Below, in pieces: positions 10,901 through 19,867 of a DNA stretch of 64,000 nt. The DNA lies in NCBI RefSeq assembly GCF_030384665.1, contig NC_083675.1, positions 2,228,001 through 2,292,000 of the forward strand. The letters are read 5' to 3'. The first letter of the stretch is position 1. Every line of letters begins with the position of its first letter. The position numbers were made by a program, and so were the translations under genes. Under the pieces are notes generated by a model that worked only from the letters and a program-made list of their open reading frames with translations, did not search any database and was not told where the DNA came from. Origin of the DNA: Lodderomyces elongisporus. Its lineage: Eukaryota; Ascomycota; Pichiomycetes; Serinales; Debaryomycetaceae.

Positions 10901-13473
10901 AGGAAAACAGCAGAGTCAAGTGGTAGAGATTGCAATGTTATCATTGGGTCGAACTCCACATAATCATCGCTGACTAGCAAGTCAACAAGCTTGCTTAGAA
11001 TAATCACTTTGGATTCGACTGATGTGAGTTTTGGGAAAATGGAAGTAATTCGTTCATTGGCAACAAGTTGAAGAGAAGTATTAGAGTCCAAAGCTTGACA
11101 CAACCAATGCGAAACAGAGTTGGAATCCTCAGCAGACAAGTGGTCTCCACCAACGAGCTGGACAAGAGACTTTTCAACAATGTTGTAATAATCAGCAAGT
11201 TTTGCCTCCTTTGCTTGCACCAACCATTCTTCTCTTTTAGCCAAGTATGGCTTAATGTCTGTATCCCAGAAGTAGGTACGTACTCCATTAACGCCCATTT
11301 CATTCAATTGTGATGCAATTGACCAAACCCTTTGTTTAATAACTATAGGAAAGCTTGGTTGTGCCCATTGATTCAAAATAAAAGTTTGGTAAAGAGAACC
11401 AAGGGTCTTTTTATCAAATTTGCCGTTAAATATCGACTTGAGCAAAGTTGCAATTTTACCTTCTTCGAGTCTCATTCCATCTAATGACCCAATAAATGCA
11501 AACAACTTGATGGCATCCTGAGGCGAGATCATTTTTTTCTCGGCACTGTTTGCATAAACCTCCGATTCAAAAAATAACAGAGTCTTTTGTTTCTTTTTAT
11601 TTTCGTGAATTGCTTTGGTTATCTCTGAAACAAGTTGTACAAGTTGAGCGAATGCAGCTCTAATATGACTCGAGGGGTCATTAAATGCTATTAAAAGCAA
11701 TGGCAAGACCAAGTAAAAGTCTGTCTTTCCATCAGCAGTATTCTTTATCATACGATGAATAGCTTTAATCGAATTGAGTCTCACTAATAATGGAACATCC
11801 AAAGATAATGCCACTCTTAACAAAAAAGTAATGCTCAAAGCAGGGTTCTGAAACACTTTGTGTGTAAAATGTAAGATTGCTGCACGTTGAGATTTGATAT
11901 CAACTTTTGAGCAGAATCTAGTGAATGCAAAAGACAATTTGTAAAACTCTGGATTATACTTGGAGTCCAAGTATGTTGGAGCAGAAGCACCAAGCTTAGA
12001 GATATCAAATTTGGTGTTTTCGTCTCCATCTTCTTTATCGTCCTGTCTTTCATCAACAAATTTTGTATACTCAGTGTCATCGTCACGATCAACATTATCG
12101 CCAAACTCGTCCAACTTTTCATCTCCTGAGTGAGTTGCAAGTAATGAGCCTTCGAGGGTTAATTCAAGCTCTGATACAGTAAGTCTAAACGACTTGAGCA
12201 TTTCATCGAATGTAGCTTGATCAAGCTTAATCAATTTTCTGACAATGTCCAATATTGTGTCTTTGTAATTAGTACTGTTATTATTGGATGTTACACCACC
12301 ATTCAAATGTTGGGGTTTCAAACTAGAAAGAACAGTGTGCACGACAAACTTGAACATTCTCTTGTTGCCCTTCAACTCAATCATATTCAATAATTGCAAG
12401 GATGTTTCACTAGGGAAAATGCTTGAGAAATATATCGCTAAAAATTTGTCTTTTTTTGCTTGACTAATGTCTATGTGCTCAATGATATTTATCGGCAAAG
12501 ATGGTGTTTTCGAAAGTGCTTCAGAAGTCGTTAATTCGGTAGTAGAAGTCCACAATTGTATTAAAAGAAAAACGGTTTGCTTTGCAAACTGTGCTTCCAA
12601 TGCAATGTCATTGGCAAGCACAGCAAACGTCAAAGTGTTGAGCAATTCAATACTCAAAGGAGCTACTGCAGATAGCACAGCAAGTACAGAGTAAGCACCA
12701 AGCCTTAATGACGAGTTCTTAGAGGTAAGCATTAGGTCACTGCTTCTGAGCACTACTGGTATTAAAGTCTCATTCAAAGTGTTTTTGTTGCTTGCTGGCA
12801 AGAGCTGTATAGTTATGGAAAGATAAAATACCAACTGCTCTTTGTATGTTGTATTTCTCTTGATTTGTTCATCCAAAAATGATGAGTAGAAAGTAAATAA
12901 ATGATTATCGTTGAAAAAAGCTCTAAAGCAAACTTGCAATGTTGGAGATCTTAGTTGGTCCTTTGCTGTTACAAGCCATTCAAATATTTGTGGAATGTTT
13001 TGCTTCGGGATGACGTTCAAGATCTTGACAAAGACTGGTTGCATGTAGTATGGCAAAGCTGTGAGAATCATATACTCCAGATTATGCATATTTGCCTGGA
13101 ATCTTCTAACAAGCCATTCAGAGGCTCTGAGTGCTGCGGTAAAATTGTAGTAAGGTCCTAATAAAGTGAAAAATGCATTGATGTTTTGATCCAACTGGGT
13201 CACAACGTCTTCCGACTGTACATTTCTATCGAAATTAATCGAGTCATTAGCAAATAAGGAATTTTTAAACTTATTAAACCTGCTGTCAAGTTCGCAAAGC
13301 TCATCTAAGGCGTCGATGGCAACATCATAGATCTCATCATAGTCTTGCGAGGCGGCAACTTTAGGATCAAAAATTAAAGATCTAGAATGGATCTTTGACC
13401 TCTGCTGTCTATTCAATGCAATTGACGCAGACTTGTCGCTAATCGACTTTAACTGCGATGCTAAACTCGACAT
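7912..13473 (-). CDS. UTP10: U3 snoRNP / small-subunit processome protein Utp10
   Basis: Large HEAT-repeat scaffold of the t-UTP (UtpA) subcomplex, needed for pre-rRNA transcription and for 18S rRNA processing in the nucleolus. The 1853 residues are close to the S. cerevisiae protein (about 1770). The N-terminus MSSLASQLKSISDKSASIALNRQQRS is the family's conserved start. An acidic low-complexity segment lies near residues 450-490, and a short Thr-rich patch near 1440-1455 is encoded by a CAA/GTT-type repeat around 9120-9160. The C-terminal part (about 1690-1853) is the BP28CT-like HEAT region. The frame is uninterrupted. A PAC-like box lies about 130 bp upstream, as expected for ribosome biogenesis genes. 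Confidence 0.95.
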   Translation of the reverse strand: MSSLASQLKSISDKSASIALNRQQRSKIHSRSLIFDPKVAASQDYDEIYDVAIDALDELCELDSRFNKFKNSLFANDSINFDRNVQSEDVVTQLDQNINAFFTLLGPYYNFTAALRASEWLVRRFQANMHNLEYMILTALPYYMQPVFVKILNVIPKQNIPQIFEWLVTAKDQLRSPTLQVCFRAFFNDNHLFTFYSSFLDEQIKRNTTYKEQLVFYLSITIQLLPASNKNTLNETLIPVVLRSSDLMLTSKNSSLRLGAYSVLAVLSAVAPLSIELLNTLTFAVLANDIALEAQFAKQTVFLLIQLWTSTTELTTSEALSKTPSLPINIIEHIDISQAKKDKFLAIYFSSIFPSETSLQLLNMIELKGNKRMFKFVVHTVLSSLKPQHLNGGVTSNNNSTNYKDTILDIVRKLIKLDQATFDEMLKSFRLTVSELELTLEGSLLATHSGDEKLDEFGDNVDRDDDTEYTKFVDERQDDKEDGDENTKFDISKLGASAPTYLDSKYNPEFYKLSFAFTRFCSKVDIKSQRAAILHFTHKVFQNPALSITFLLRVALSLDVPLLVRLNSIKAIHRMIKNTADGKTDFYLVLPLLLIAFNDPSSHIRAAFAQLVQLVSEITKAIHENKKKQKTLLFFESEVYANSAEKKMISPQDAIKLFAFIGSLDGMRLEEGKIATLLKSIFNGKFDKKTLGSLYQTFILNQWAQPSFPIVIKQRVWSIASQLNEMGVNGVRTYFWDTDIKPYLAKREEWLVQAKEAKLADYYNIVEKSLVQLVGGDHLSAEDSNSVSHWLCQALDSNTSLQLVANERITSIFPKLTSVESKVIILSKLVDLLVSDDYVEFDPMITLQSLPLDSAVFLQILENVKIGDQMPEQGVVKRRRRSSSSTKQAMAKSDMTNLASQHLRKLSIILEVLEVNLRKASIANPKLLKVLFKILSDLDYLGNDGNLPILYAQEVLASCLLLSISELKNSNHKHQLDSNSVRADLIVNSLRNSSSPQVQNRLLLVISELATLAPEIILHSVMPIFTFMGAHTIRQDDEFSNDALQKTVARVIPALASTNSGSFTTEIEFLLASFTAAFKHIPSHRRVRLFVALTKTLKPSNSMHILIYLLGEQYYQAKMQKNALEMRDIETFVTAYLKAFAVETQLNGLDQFSNLLNELPRHQLEENSKIYDQLRSRPIFGLAVVNSTTEELLKKRHALLEYLNSVLELDSANFDVTSLKSRIDIALKESSENDTLVLPQIRHMTSFALSELDIYTNTEPHPEISAELFVMLTSLVDLLPVVKFVESITEFLDVDKLGDNTAIKVGRNYAVLAARKFENEISLTLESVVENFSDLDKLFIVLLKGIERNVDLELQQAYLNLFAVITSKLGVDAGLTAKFSSVLIKSLGVITTSSGLLSSESEIVIASISAIVSIVNVLGIKTLGLFPKIIPPTLKIWEQTTTTTATATTTRSISATKIGRDEQNESSKLVQESVLLLLSCYIKKMPSFMVTTLDSVILTILNSDLTESQIKSSIMNLIIDRVNIGQVFKSLCSVWTQRQFYQSKNPASLGLYLNSMESTINKLEKREAISEATVFMKWLIQAFEFRDYSEKLDHPFDINTIHRMESSFHSCAIAYVMKLNDKSFRPLFANLVRWAIDGENSIHDVAKTSRLLSFYRFFNKLQELLKSIVTSYYSYLVDAASECLKSFASEEDKGNKDATTLRRIVLISLSLSFTFDQDEYWSQQGRFDSICQPLLDQLSNIEESIGKFLVKTITNFVSDISSKEHSEVVLKGLVKFISYDTENLSNTKIWTIRTLKSIFQKMGEQWLSYLPILVPHIAELLEDDDEAVEIEVREGLVRVIEKVLGEPLDRYLS

Positions 13474-14056
13474 CCTTTTTTTTTGGTTTTTGGGTCTTGT
13501 TTAGGTGAGTGATGTGTAGTGTGGTGAAAGTACTAGTGAAATGAGTATTTGTGATGAAAAAGACAAAAATGAATAGGTTATGTCTGCTTTTCGATATAAA
13601 AGATGAGATGCGTGCTTATTAGGTAGGTTTTTTTTATTTTTTTTCCATTATTTTTATTTTTTTTTTTGCTCCCTCATCTTGTCTCTTGATGTTTTCTTTT
13701 GTCTTTTTCTTTTTCTTTTTCTTTTTTTCAATTTGGTTTTGTGTCAGCAACATCTCTGAACAAAATGATAAAGAAGAATATCAGTGAGTAGGTTTCTACA
13801 TCTGCAAAAAAAAAATTATAACTAATAGATTATGGCACATATCAACATGTAGTTTAGAAACTTGTAATCTCTTTACTCTCCCTTGCACAACCCCTCCGTC
13901 CCTTCGTGTCCAACGATCCAAAAAAATACAAAATGTTCAAAACATAAAAGGCATTAATATCAATACAAGTCTATACAACTTCTAAATCTATAAAATCTTT
14001 AAAATCCACATCTCAGCTTAAGTACTCAAACCAATTTTGGAATACCAAGTGTTCAG
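13474..14056. other. UTP10 promoter and glucanase 3' flank
   Basis: 583 bp with no gene. It holds the PAC-like element at 13602-13611, long T-rich and CTTTTT-repeat tracts (about 13627-13740), and the 3' flank of the glucanase gene. Confidence 0.55.
13602..13611. promoter_or_regulatory. PAC-like box of UTP10
   Basis: The decamer containing GATGAGAT matches most of the PAC consensus GCGATGAGMT and sits about 130 bp upstream of the UTP10 ATG, the usual place for ribosome biogenesis promoters. Confidence 0.35.
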
Positions 14057-15565
14057 TTATGTGGATGCTTCATAAAATTGCTTGATTCCTTCATCGTAGC
14101 CCTGGTTCCACTCCCAATCATTCTTCAGTGATCCCTTTGACGAGATGTGCTCCTGCAATCTTGCACGCTTCAACGCCTCTTTTCTTCCTATTCTAGATCC
14201 ATCAAATTGAGCAAACGCATCGGCATCTTTCCAAGCAGTGGTAAAACCATCCTTATAAAGATCTGGTTTGTATGAACCTTTAGAATCTTGTTGCTTCCAG
14301 TAGTCGGCGTGCGCATTGGCTGCATTATTGGCAGCTTGTTGGAGCTGGTCATCCGAAGGCTTATTTGAAGGTTTGGCGAATGGCTGGAGTGCACCCTTTT
14401 CAGTCATGGTTTTGAAATCCCATTCACCGCCATTTCCTGATTGAAACTTGTATGTCCAGAAATAATATCCACTACTTCTTTGTGTAAATATTTGACTTTC
14501 TGCTTGACCATATTTCTTCACCAATTCATCCCTATTTGCGTCACCTACTTTATCCCAACTCTTTTGATCAATCACACAGGACCATTCACCAACAATGAAA
14601 TCAACACCGTTTCCATTATCGGTCAAGTTTGTCAAAACGTCACCATTGAGATCGTCTGTAAGCTGCTGGGGTGACTTACCCTTATCGGAGTCAGAAAAGC
14701 ATCGGTACACATGGTCATCCACAACCACACCAATGTAACCATCATCTCCTTGTTCGTCTTGAACCCATTTCACCCATTGGTCTGGCCACCATCCATCTGA
14801 AATGATGACTGGAACCAGTTTATCACTCTTGCGCACCTCGGTGACACATGCAGCATAGTAGGTGGCTTGGTGCTTAGCAGGGTCTGCGAAATCAGCTTCA
14901 TTGACTACTTGAATTCCTGCAATGTTTTCATATTTTTTCAAATCATTTGCAATCCAGCCTGCTAATTTGGCCATCGATATTTGCGCCTTGTCATCCTTCC
15001 AAAAACTTCCAGAACCACCACTCTCTCCAGAATGACCAGACTTGTTGGCACCACCTGGAAGACCATGGACATCAACAATCACTGATATTTTATGTTGCAA
15101 TGCGGCTTCAATGTAATTCTTTTTGATGATTTTCCAGGCATTAGCATATACAGCTTTGTACTTTTCAAATTTGAACCCGGAAGTAAAGCTACCGCCATCA
15201 ACATCCCAATATCCAATTGGCAATCTGATAGAATTGACTCCATTCTGTGCAAGCCACTTCCAATCATCAGCAGTAGCATAATTATTCCAGTGGTTTTCAA
15301 ATTTTGTTCTTGTTTCGTCAACACCAAACTTATCCACCAAGGATGACACAGCGTCAAGTTCAGTATCGCCTTTAGTTTCGGAAAACAAGTCATGAAAGAT
15401 CCATTTCTCCAAAACAAAACTCGAACCGAAATTGACACCATAGTTTAATCTCGATTGATAAATTTGTTTTGTAGATGGTGGCTTACCAGCAGTCAAAGCC
15501 GGTTCAGCTTGGGGCACATCATGTGCTTTGCTTTTTAACTTGAGTTTAGAAAATGCTTGTTGCAT
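14057..15565 (-). CDS. GH5-family glucan beta-1,3-glucosidase-like protein, YBR056W orthologue
   Basis: Predicted exo-beta-1,3-glucanase-type glycosidase of family GH5. The 502 residues match the length of S. cerevisiae YBR056W (501). GH5 landmarks are the RLPIGYWD strand near residue 115, VDVHGLPGGANKSGHSG near 165-180, the acid/base Glu in VVNEADF (about residue 222) and the nucleophile Glu in VGEWSC (about 326). Unlike secreted EXG1-type enzymes, the N-terminus (MQQAFSKLKLKSKAH) has no signal peptide, so the protein is expected inside the cell; the S. cerevisiae protein has been linked to mitochondria. The C-terminal 100 residues extend beyond the TIM barrel with a Gln/Asn/Asp-rich linker. 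It is divergent from HRQ1. Confidence 0.88.
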   Translation of the reverse strand: MQQAFSKLKLKSKAHDVPQAEPALTAGKPPSTKQIYQSRLNYGVNFGSSFVLEKWIFHDLFSETKGDTELDAVSSLVDKFGVDETRTKFENHWNNYATADDWKWLAQNGVNSIRLPIGYWDVDGGSFTSGFKFEKYKAVYANAWKIIKKNYIEAALQHKISVIVDVHGLPGGANKSGHSGESGGSGSFWKDDKAQISMAKLAGWIANDLKKYENIAGIQVVNEADFADPAKHQATYYAACVTEVRKSDKLVPVIISDGWWPDQWVKWVQDEQGDDGYIGVVVDDHVYRCFSDSDKGKSPQQLTDDLNGDVLTNLTDNGNGVDFIVGEWSCVIDQKSWDKVGDANRDELVKKYGQAESQIFTQRSSGYYFWTYKFQSGNGGEWDFKTMTEKGALQPFAKPSNKPSDDQLQQAANNAANAHADYWKQQDSKGSYKPDLYKDGFTTAWKDADAFAQFDGSRIGRKEALKRARLQEHISSKGSLKNDWEWNQGYDEGIKQFYEAST

Positions 15566-16132
15566 TGTAAATTATGTTTGTTGCAAAATATGTAAACTTC
15601 AACTATTATTGAATATTTGTAACTATCAAAAAAAGAAAGGAACAAAAGTAGAAAAAAAAAAAATCAAGTAAAGAAGTGAAGAGGCAAATGGATAAATTGG
15701 GGACAATTGAGTGTTTATATATGTGCTTGAGTAAGGTATTATAAATTATAATGATCAATGACGAAAAGAATAAAAAAAAAAGTGGAGGCTGAGTTTTTAA
15801 TATCGGTATTGTGAATGGTGGTGGTTAGCAACTGTACGATTTTGGATGAGATCATGGAATTTCAGGGGGTAATTAAAGTTGCTGTCTCACTCAAAATTTG
15901 TTCTTCTCTTCTTCCCCCTCCAACTTCGGTTCTTATTTGGACCTTTAAGCGGTTTTTTAAATTTTTTTTTTGCCTTGTCTACTTTTGTACCATATTTTTT
16001 TATTTCGTTTCTCCACGCAACCTTAAAAAAGAAGCAGCAAATCTATCAAATGTATTTTTTTTTCTTACGCGTCTACCAACCATTGCTCTGTTGCTCTGTT
16101 GCTCTATTACGTTACTCTCACAAGTTGATCTC
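15566..16132. other. Divergent promoter region between the glucanase gene and HRQ1
   Basis: 567 bp. The HRQ1 frame stays open upstream to an ATG at 15815, but that extension is T-rich, encodes Phe/Leu/Cys-rich sequence and is best read as 5' leader. No other gene is seen. Confidence 0.55.
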
Positions 16133-19100
16133 ATGTCTTTTGAACCAGACCAAGGTTCCAGTTCAAGTCGTAATGCTGCCCCAACTTCATCTTTAGATCT
16201 TCAATCACCTGCATCAGGATCAGGATCCACACCACCACAAGGCTTTACAACGTCATCATTCTCAACAACTAATGACAAGACACAAGTATTGACATATAAC
16301 ACGTTTTTCCAAAGACTAATCACAGTTTTCCATGCCATTAATACACATTTAACATTTCTACTGGCACACTCACGTGCAGTCATTCCTTCCATTACATTGC
16401 TCCAAAAGTTTGACAACTCGATAACGGCTCTTGAACTAGCCATATTCAAGTATTTGTTTCCAGAAGATGAAATTTTTTTCGATTATGTCGATGAAAACCA
16501 GATTATGCTAACATTTGTTGAAGAGGTTAAAGTGAATCAGAAAGGCTACCACCAAACACCAGTTGCAGATAAATTTGAGGATACACCTAGGCAATCGAAA
16601 CAAATATTAATATTTGATTTCCAAGATGTCAAGATTCACGGGATTGGTAAAGTCATTAAGGGCAACAAGAGACTCAAGAAACAGCAAGAGCCAAAGGAGT
16701 TTAGTACACACCGAAGACAGAATTTCTTTATTAGCAGCAATGAGAATATCGTTGCTCCATTGAAAAAAGCACATATAACGAAAATTATTCAAGGGAGGGA
16801 TACTTTGTTCCAACAATGTTTGCAAAAATTTATTTTGCAATACAAAGAGCAAAACGAGGCTGCTAAAGCTCTTGAGCAAAAAGCCAAGTTATTGATACCA
16901 GAAGAACCGCATTTTGAAGACATGGTACAAGTTTTGGAAGCAAAGGAGACCGTTCCAGTTGTAAAAACCATCGACAAGTCATTAATTTCAGTTGAGCGAA
17001 TGATTGAAACGTTAAGAAGTTCGAAATTTTACGTTGATCAAATTTCATCTGAGCACTTGTTAAACGAAGCACAAGAGGCTCGATTTCAACAACTAAATGC
17101 AAGCAGTAGTGAATATTTGCACCCTGAATTGAGCGACGCTTTGTTCAATTCCAAAGGTATATCTATCGAAGATGGTCTCTATACCCATCAAGCCTTAGCC
17201 TTGGATGAATTACTCGATGACGCATCTCAATCCAATTTGATAATCAGTACACTGACGGCTTCTGGAAAGTCATTGGTGTATCAGCTACCTATATTAAATT
17301 CAATTCTTTGGGATATAACCAACCACGTGCAAGGTCGTCATGCCACAGCGTTGTTTATTTTCCCTACAAAAGCACTTGCACAAGATCAAATCCGTCATTT
17401 CCAAACATTTTTAACCCATTTACCAAGTCACTTGACTCGTCCTATTGTTATCAATACATATGATGGAGATACGCCATTTCTGGAGCGAAACAAGATTCAA
17501 AGAGACTCGGACATCTTGTTTACTAATCCCGATACTATACATGCTTCAATCTTGCCCAACCATCACTTTGGAGCTTGGGTAGAATTCATTAAAGCATTAA
17601 AATTTGTTGTTATGGATGAACTTCACGTTTACAAAGGCATATTTGGCATCAATGTTGGCTATGTGATGGCCAGACTCAATCGAATCAAGCATATACTTTG
17701 TCCCGAGGGTCCTCCAATCAGGTATGTTTCATGTTCAGCTACTATTGCTAATCCCATTTTGCATTTCAAAACCATTTGCTCTTTACCAGAAGATGCCAAG
17801 GTTGTTCATATACAAGATGATGGAAGTGCCAAGTGTGAAAAAAGATTGATTGTTTGGAATCCACCGGTATTGATGAACAATGCTGGAGAGCGCGGTCCTG
17901 CTGACTCCAATAGCAATTTAATACCCAGAGTCAGCCCCATAGCTGAGCTGGCCAAACTATTACTTACGATACTCACCGAGCTTCCGGGACTACGCGTTAT
18001 TGTTTTTTGTCCCATAAGGGTAGTTGCTGAAATGATGATGAGAGAAGTTCGTACTCAACTTCAAAGCTCACAGATTAAGCAACTGGGGATAAGCCAAAGT
18101 GATATCATGTCTTATCGAGGTGGATATAGTAAATCCGATAGACGGATCATTGAGAAAAAAATGTTTGATGGCCAGTTGCGTGCAATTGTAGCTACCAATG
18201 CATTGGAATTGGGAATTGATTTGTCAGATTTGGATGTGGTTATTACTTGTGGGTTTCCAGTGCTGAAGCTGAATTTGCATCAACAATTTGGAAGGGCAGG
18301 GCGCGGGAAACTGGCAAGTGGCAGTTTGGCCATTTTTGTACCGATGCGATCTCCTATTGATCAGTATTACATTGAGCATGCTCATGAGCTACCACAAAGG
18401 TCGTATGAAGATTTATGTGTTGACTCGTTAAGGGATATGGAGCATGGTCTGTTACTTTTGGAGCGCCACTTACAATGTGCAGCTTACGAGCATGCTTTGG
18501 ATAAGGTGGATGACTACCAATGGTTTTCCCAGGGCAAGACGTTGGAACAGTTTCAAAAGCTCTTGGCGGAGCAACTAGTTTTGGACGTTGATGAAAAGTA
18601 CAAGACCCATCCCCACTTTATGCCCAAACCCACCAAGTTAGTTCCCATTAGAGCTATCGAAGATGAGACTGTAGCAATTGTTGATATAACAAACAATCGA
18701 AATATTGTTATTGAAGAAGTTGAGTTACTGAGAACAACCTTTACGGTGTATGAGGGCGGCATATTTCTTCATCAAGGTCAACCTTATTTGGTTAAAGAGT
18801 TTAACCACAAGGACAAATATTGTAAAGTTGAACGAGTAAATGTTGATTGGACCACTTCTCAAAGAGACTATACAGATGTCGACCCTGAAGAAGTGGAATT
18901 GGTAAAGCCAATTAAGCCCGTGCACATGAATCAACAGTTGGATACACCTGCTTTTTTTGGCAAGATCCAAATTACTATGAAAGTGTTTGGTTTTTTCAAA
19001 GTCAATCGAAAAGAGGAAATCTTGGAAGTTGTTGAAGTGAAAAACCCACCAGTCATTGCTTATGCTAAAGGATGTTGGTTAAATGTATCTAAACAAGCTA

Positions 19101-19684
19101 TTGAAATTATTAGGGCAAAAAAGCTTTCTGCCTCGGGAGGTATACATGCTGCAGCGCATGGAATTATGAATATGCTTCCCCTTCATATTAACTCTGCGAG
19201 GTCCACGACTTCTCATGCAATGGACTTTGAAATGGCAACTGAGTGCAAGGCGCCTTCTAAGGAGTTCAAGGCGACTGAGACAAAAAGAAAACGGCCTGCG
19301 CGATTAGTGTTTTATGACACTAAAGGTAATAGAAATGGCTCTGGATATTCGTACAAGACATTTGAATGTATCGATGAGCTCATATATGCCACTTTCCATC
19401 GTACTTATAAATGCGAGTGCAAATGGGGATGTCCGCTATGTATTGTTAGTGCAACATGTAGAGAGCAAATGAGGGTGATGTCCAAACCTGCGGCAATCAT
19501 TATATTGGCGTCGTTTTTGGGACTCAATTTGGGAAAAGTGGCAGAAGAATTGCCCGATGGACCAGAACCAGGAATGCCACCTGTGCTACATAATACTATC
19601 CTGGACACTACTGCTGCGGTTAAATTTTCACCGGATGTCAAGATACTAAACATAGGGGGCGAGAGTGACCAAGGTCTTGTCTAG
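16133..19684 (+). CDS. HRQ1: Hrq1 RecQ4-family 3'-5' DNA helicase
   Basis: SF2 helicase related to human RECQL4, acting in inter-strand crosslink repair and telomere maintenance in the nucleus. I choose the ATG at 16133 (1183 residues; S. cerevisiae has about 1077), because the in-frame extension from 15815 is hydrophobic leader-like sequence. Seen: Walker A (TASGKS, about residue 376), DEAH-type box MDELHVYKG (about 493), SCSATIANP motif III (about 530), and motif VI QQFGRAGR (about 716). The C-terminal DUF1998-type region ends in a four-Cys cluster, CECKWGCPLC (about 1093), probably zinc-binding. CTG codons fall in ISTxTASGKS and GFPVxKxN, where family members carry Ser, so CUG is probably read as Ser. 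Confidence 0.95.
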   Translation: MSFEPDQGSSSSRNAAPTSSLDLQSPASGSGSTPPQGFTTSSFSTTNDKTQVLTYNTFFQRLITVFHAINTHLTFLLAHSRAVIPSITLLQKFDNSITALELAIFKYLFPEDEIFFDYVDENQIMLTFVEEVKVNQKGYHQTPVADKFEDTPRQSKQILIFDFQDVKIHGIGKVIKGNKRLKKQQEPKEFSTHRRQNFFISSNENIVAPLKKAHITKIIQGRDTLFQQCLQKFILQYKEQNEAAKALEQKAKLLIPEEPHFEDMVQVLEAKETVPVVKTIDKSLISVERMIETLRSSKFYVDQISSEHLLNEAQEARFQQLNASSSEYLHPELSDALFNSKGISIEDGLYTHQALALDELLDDASQSNLIISTLTASGKSLVYQLPILNSILWDITNHVQGRHATALFIFPTKALAQDQIRHFQTFLTHLPSHLTRPIVINTYDGDTPFLERNKIQRDSDILFTNPDTIHASILPNHHFGAWVEFIKALKFVVMDELHVYKGIFGINVGYVMARLNRIKHILCPEGPPIRYVSCSATIANPILHFKTICSLPEDAKVVHIQDDGSAKCEKRLIVWNPPVLMNNAGERGPADSNSNLIPRVSPIAELAKLLLTILTELPGLRVIVFCPIRVVAEMMMREVRTQLQSSQIKQLGISQSDIMSYRGGYSKSDRRIIEKKMFDGQLRAIVATNALELGIDLSDLDVVITCGFPVLKLNLHQQFGRAGRGKLASGSLAIFVPMRSPIDQYYIEHAHELPQRSYEDLCVDSLRDMEHGLLLLERHLQCAAYEHALDKVDDYQWFSQGKTLEQFQKLLAEQLVLDVDEKYKTHPHFMPKPTKLVPIRAIEDETVAIVDITNNRNIVIEEVELLRTTFTVYEGGIFLHQGQPYLVKEFNHKDKYCKVERVNVDWTTSQRDYTDVDPEEVELVKPIKPVHMNQQLDTPAFFGKIQITMKVFGFFKVNRKEEILEVVEVKNPPVIAYAKGCWLNVSKQAIEIIRAKKLSASGGIHAAAHGIMNMLPLHINSARSTTSHAMDFEMATECKAPSKEFKATETKRKRPARLVFYDTKGNRNGSGYSYKTFECIDELIYATFHRTYKCECKWGCPLCIVSATCREQMRVMSKPAAIIILASFLGLNLGKVAEELPDGPEPGMPPVLHNTILDTTAAVKFSPDVKILNIGGESDQGLV

Positions 19685-19764
19685 GTAATTTAATATACAT
19701 AAACACAATTTTATATAAATATACTGACATTTATAAGTTAATATACATTTGTATATATACATAT

Positions 19765-19768
<4 letters not shown>

Positions 19769-19800
<32 letters not shown>
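19769..19800. repeat. (GT)16 dinucleotide microsatellite
   Basis: Sixteen uninterrupted GT units in the short convergent spacer between HRQ1 and APL1, followed by TATG-rich sequence. Probably length-polymorphic between strains. Confidence 0.95.
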
Positions 19801-19802
<2 letters not shown>

Positions 19803-19867
19803 ATGTATGTTTATGTATATATGTATTTGTATAAAAATATAGTATATTACAATGTCTTTTCTACTAC

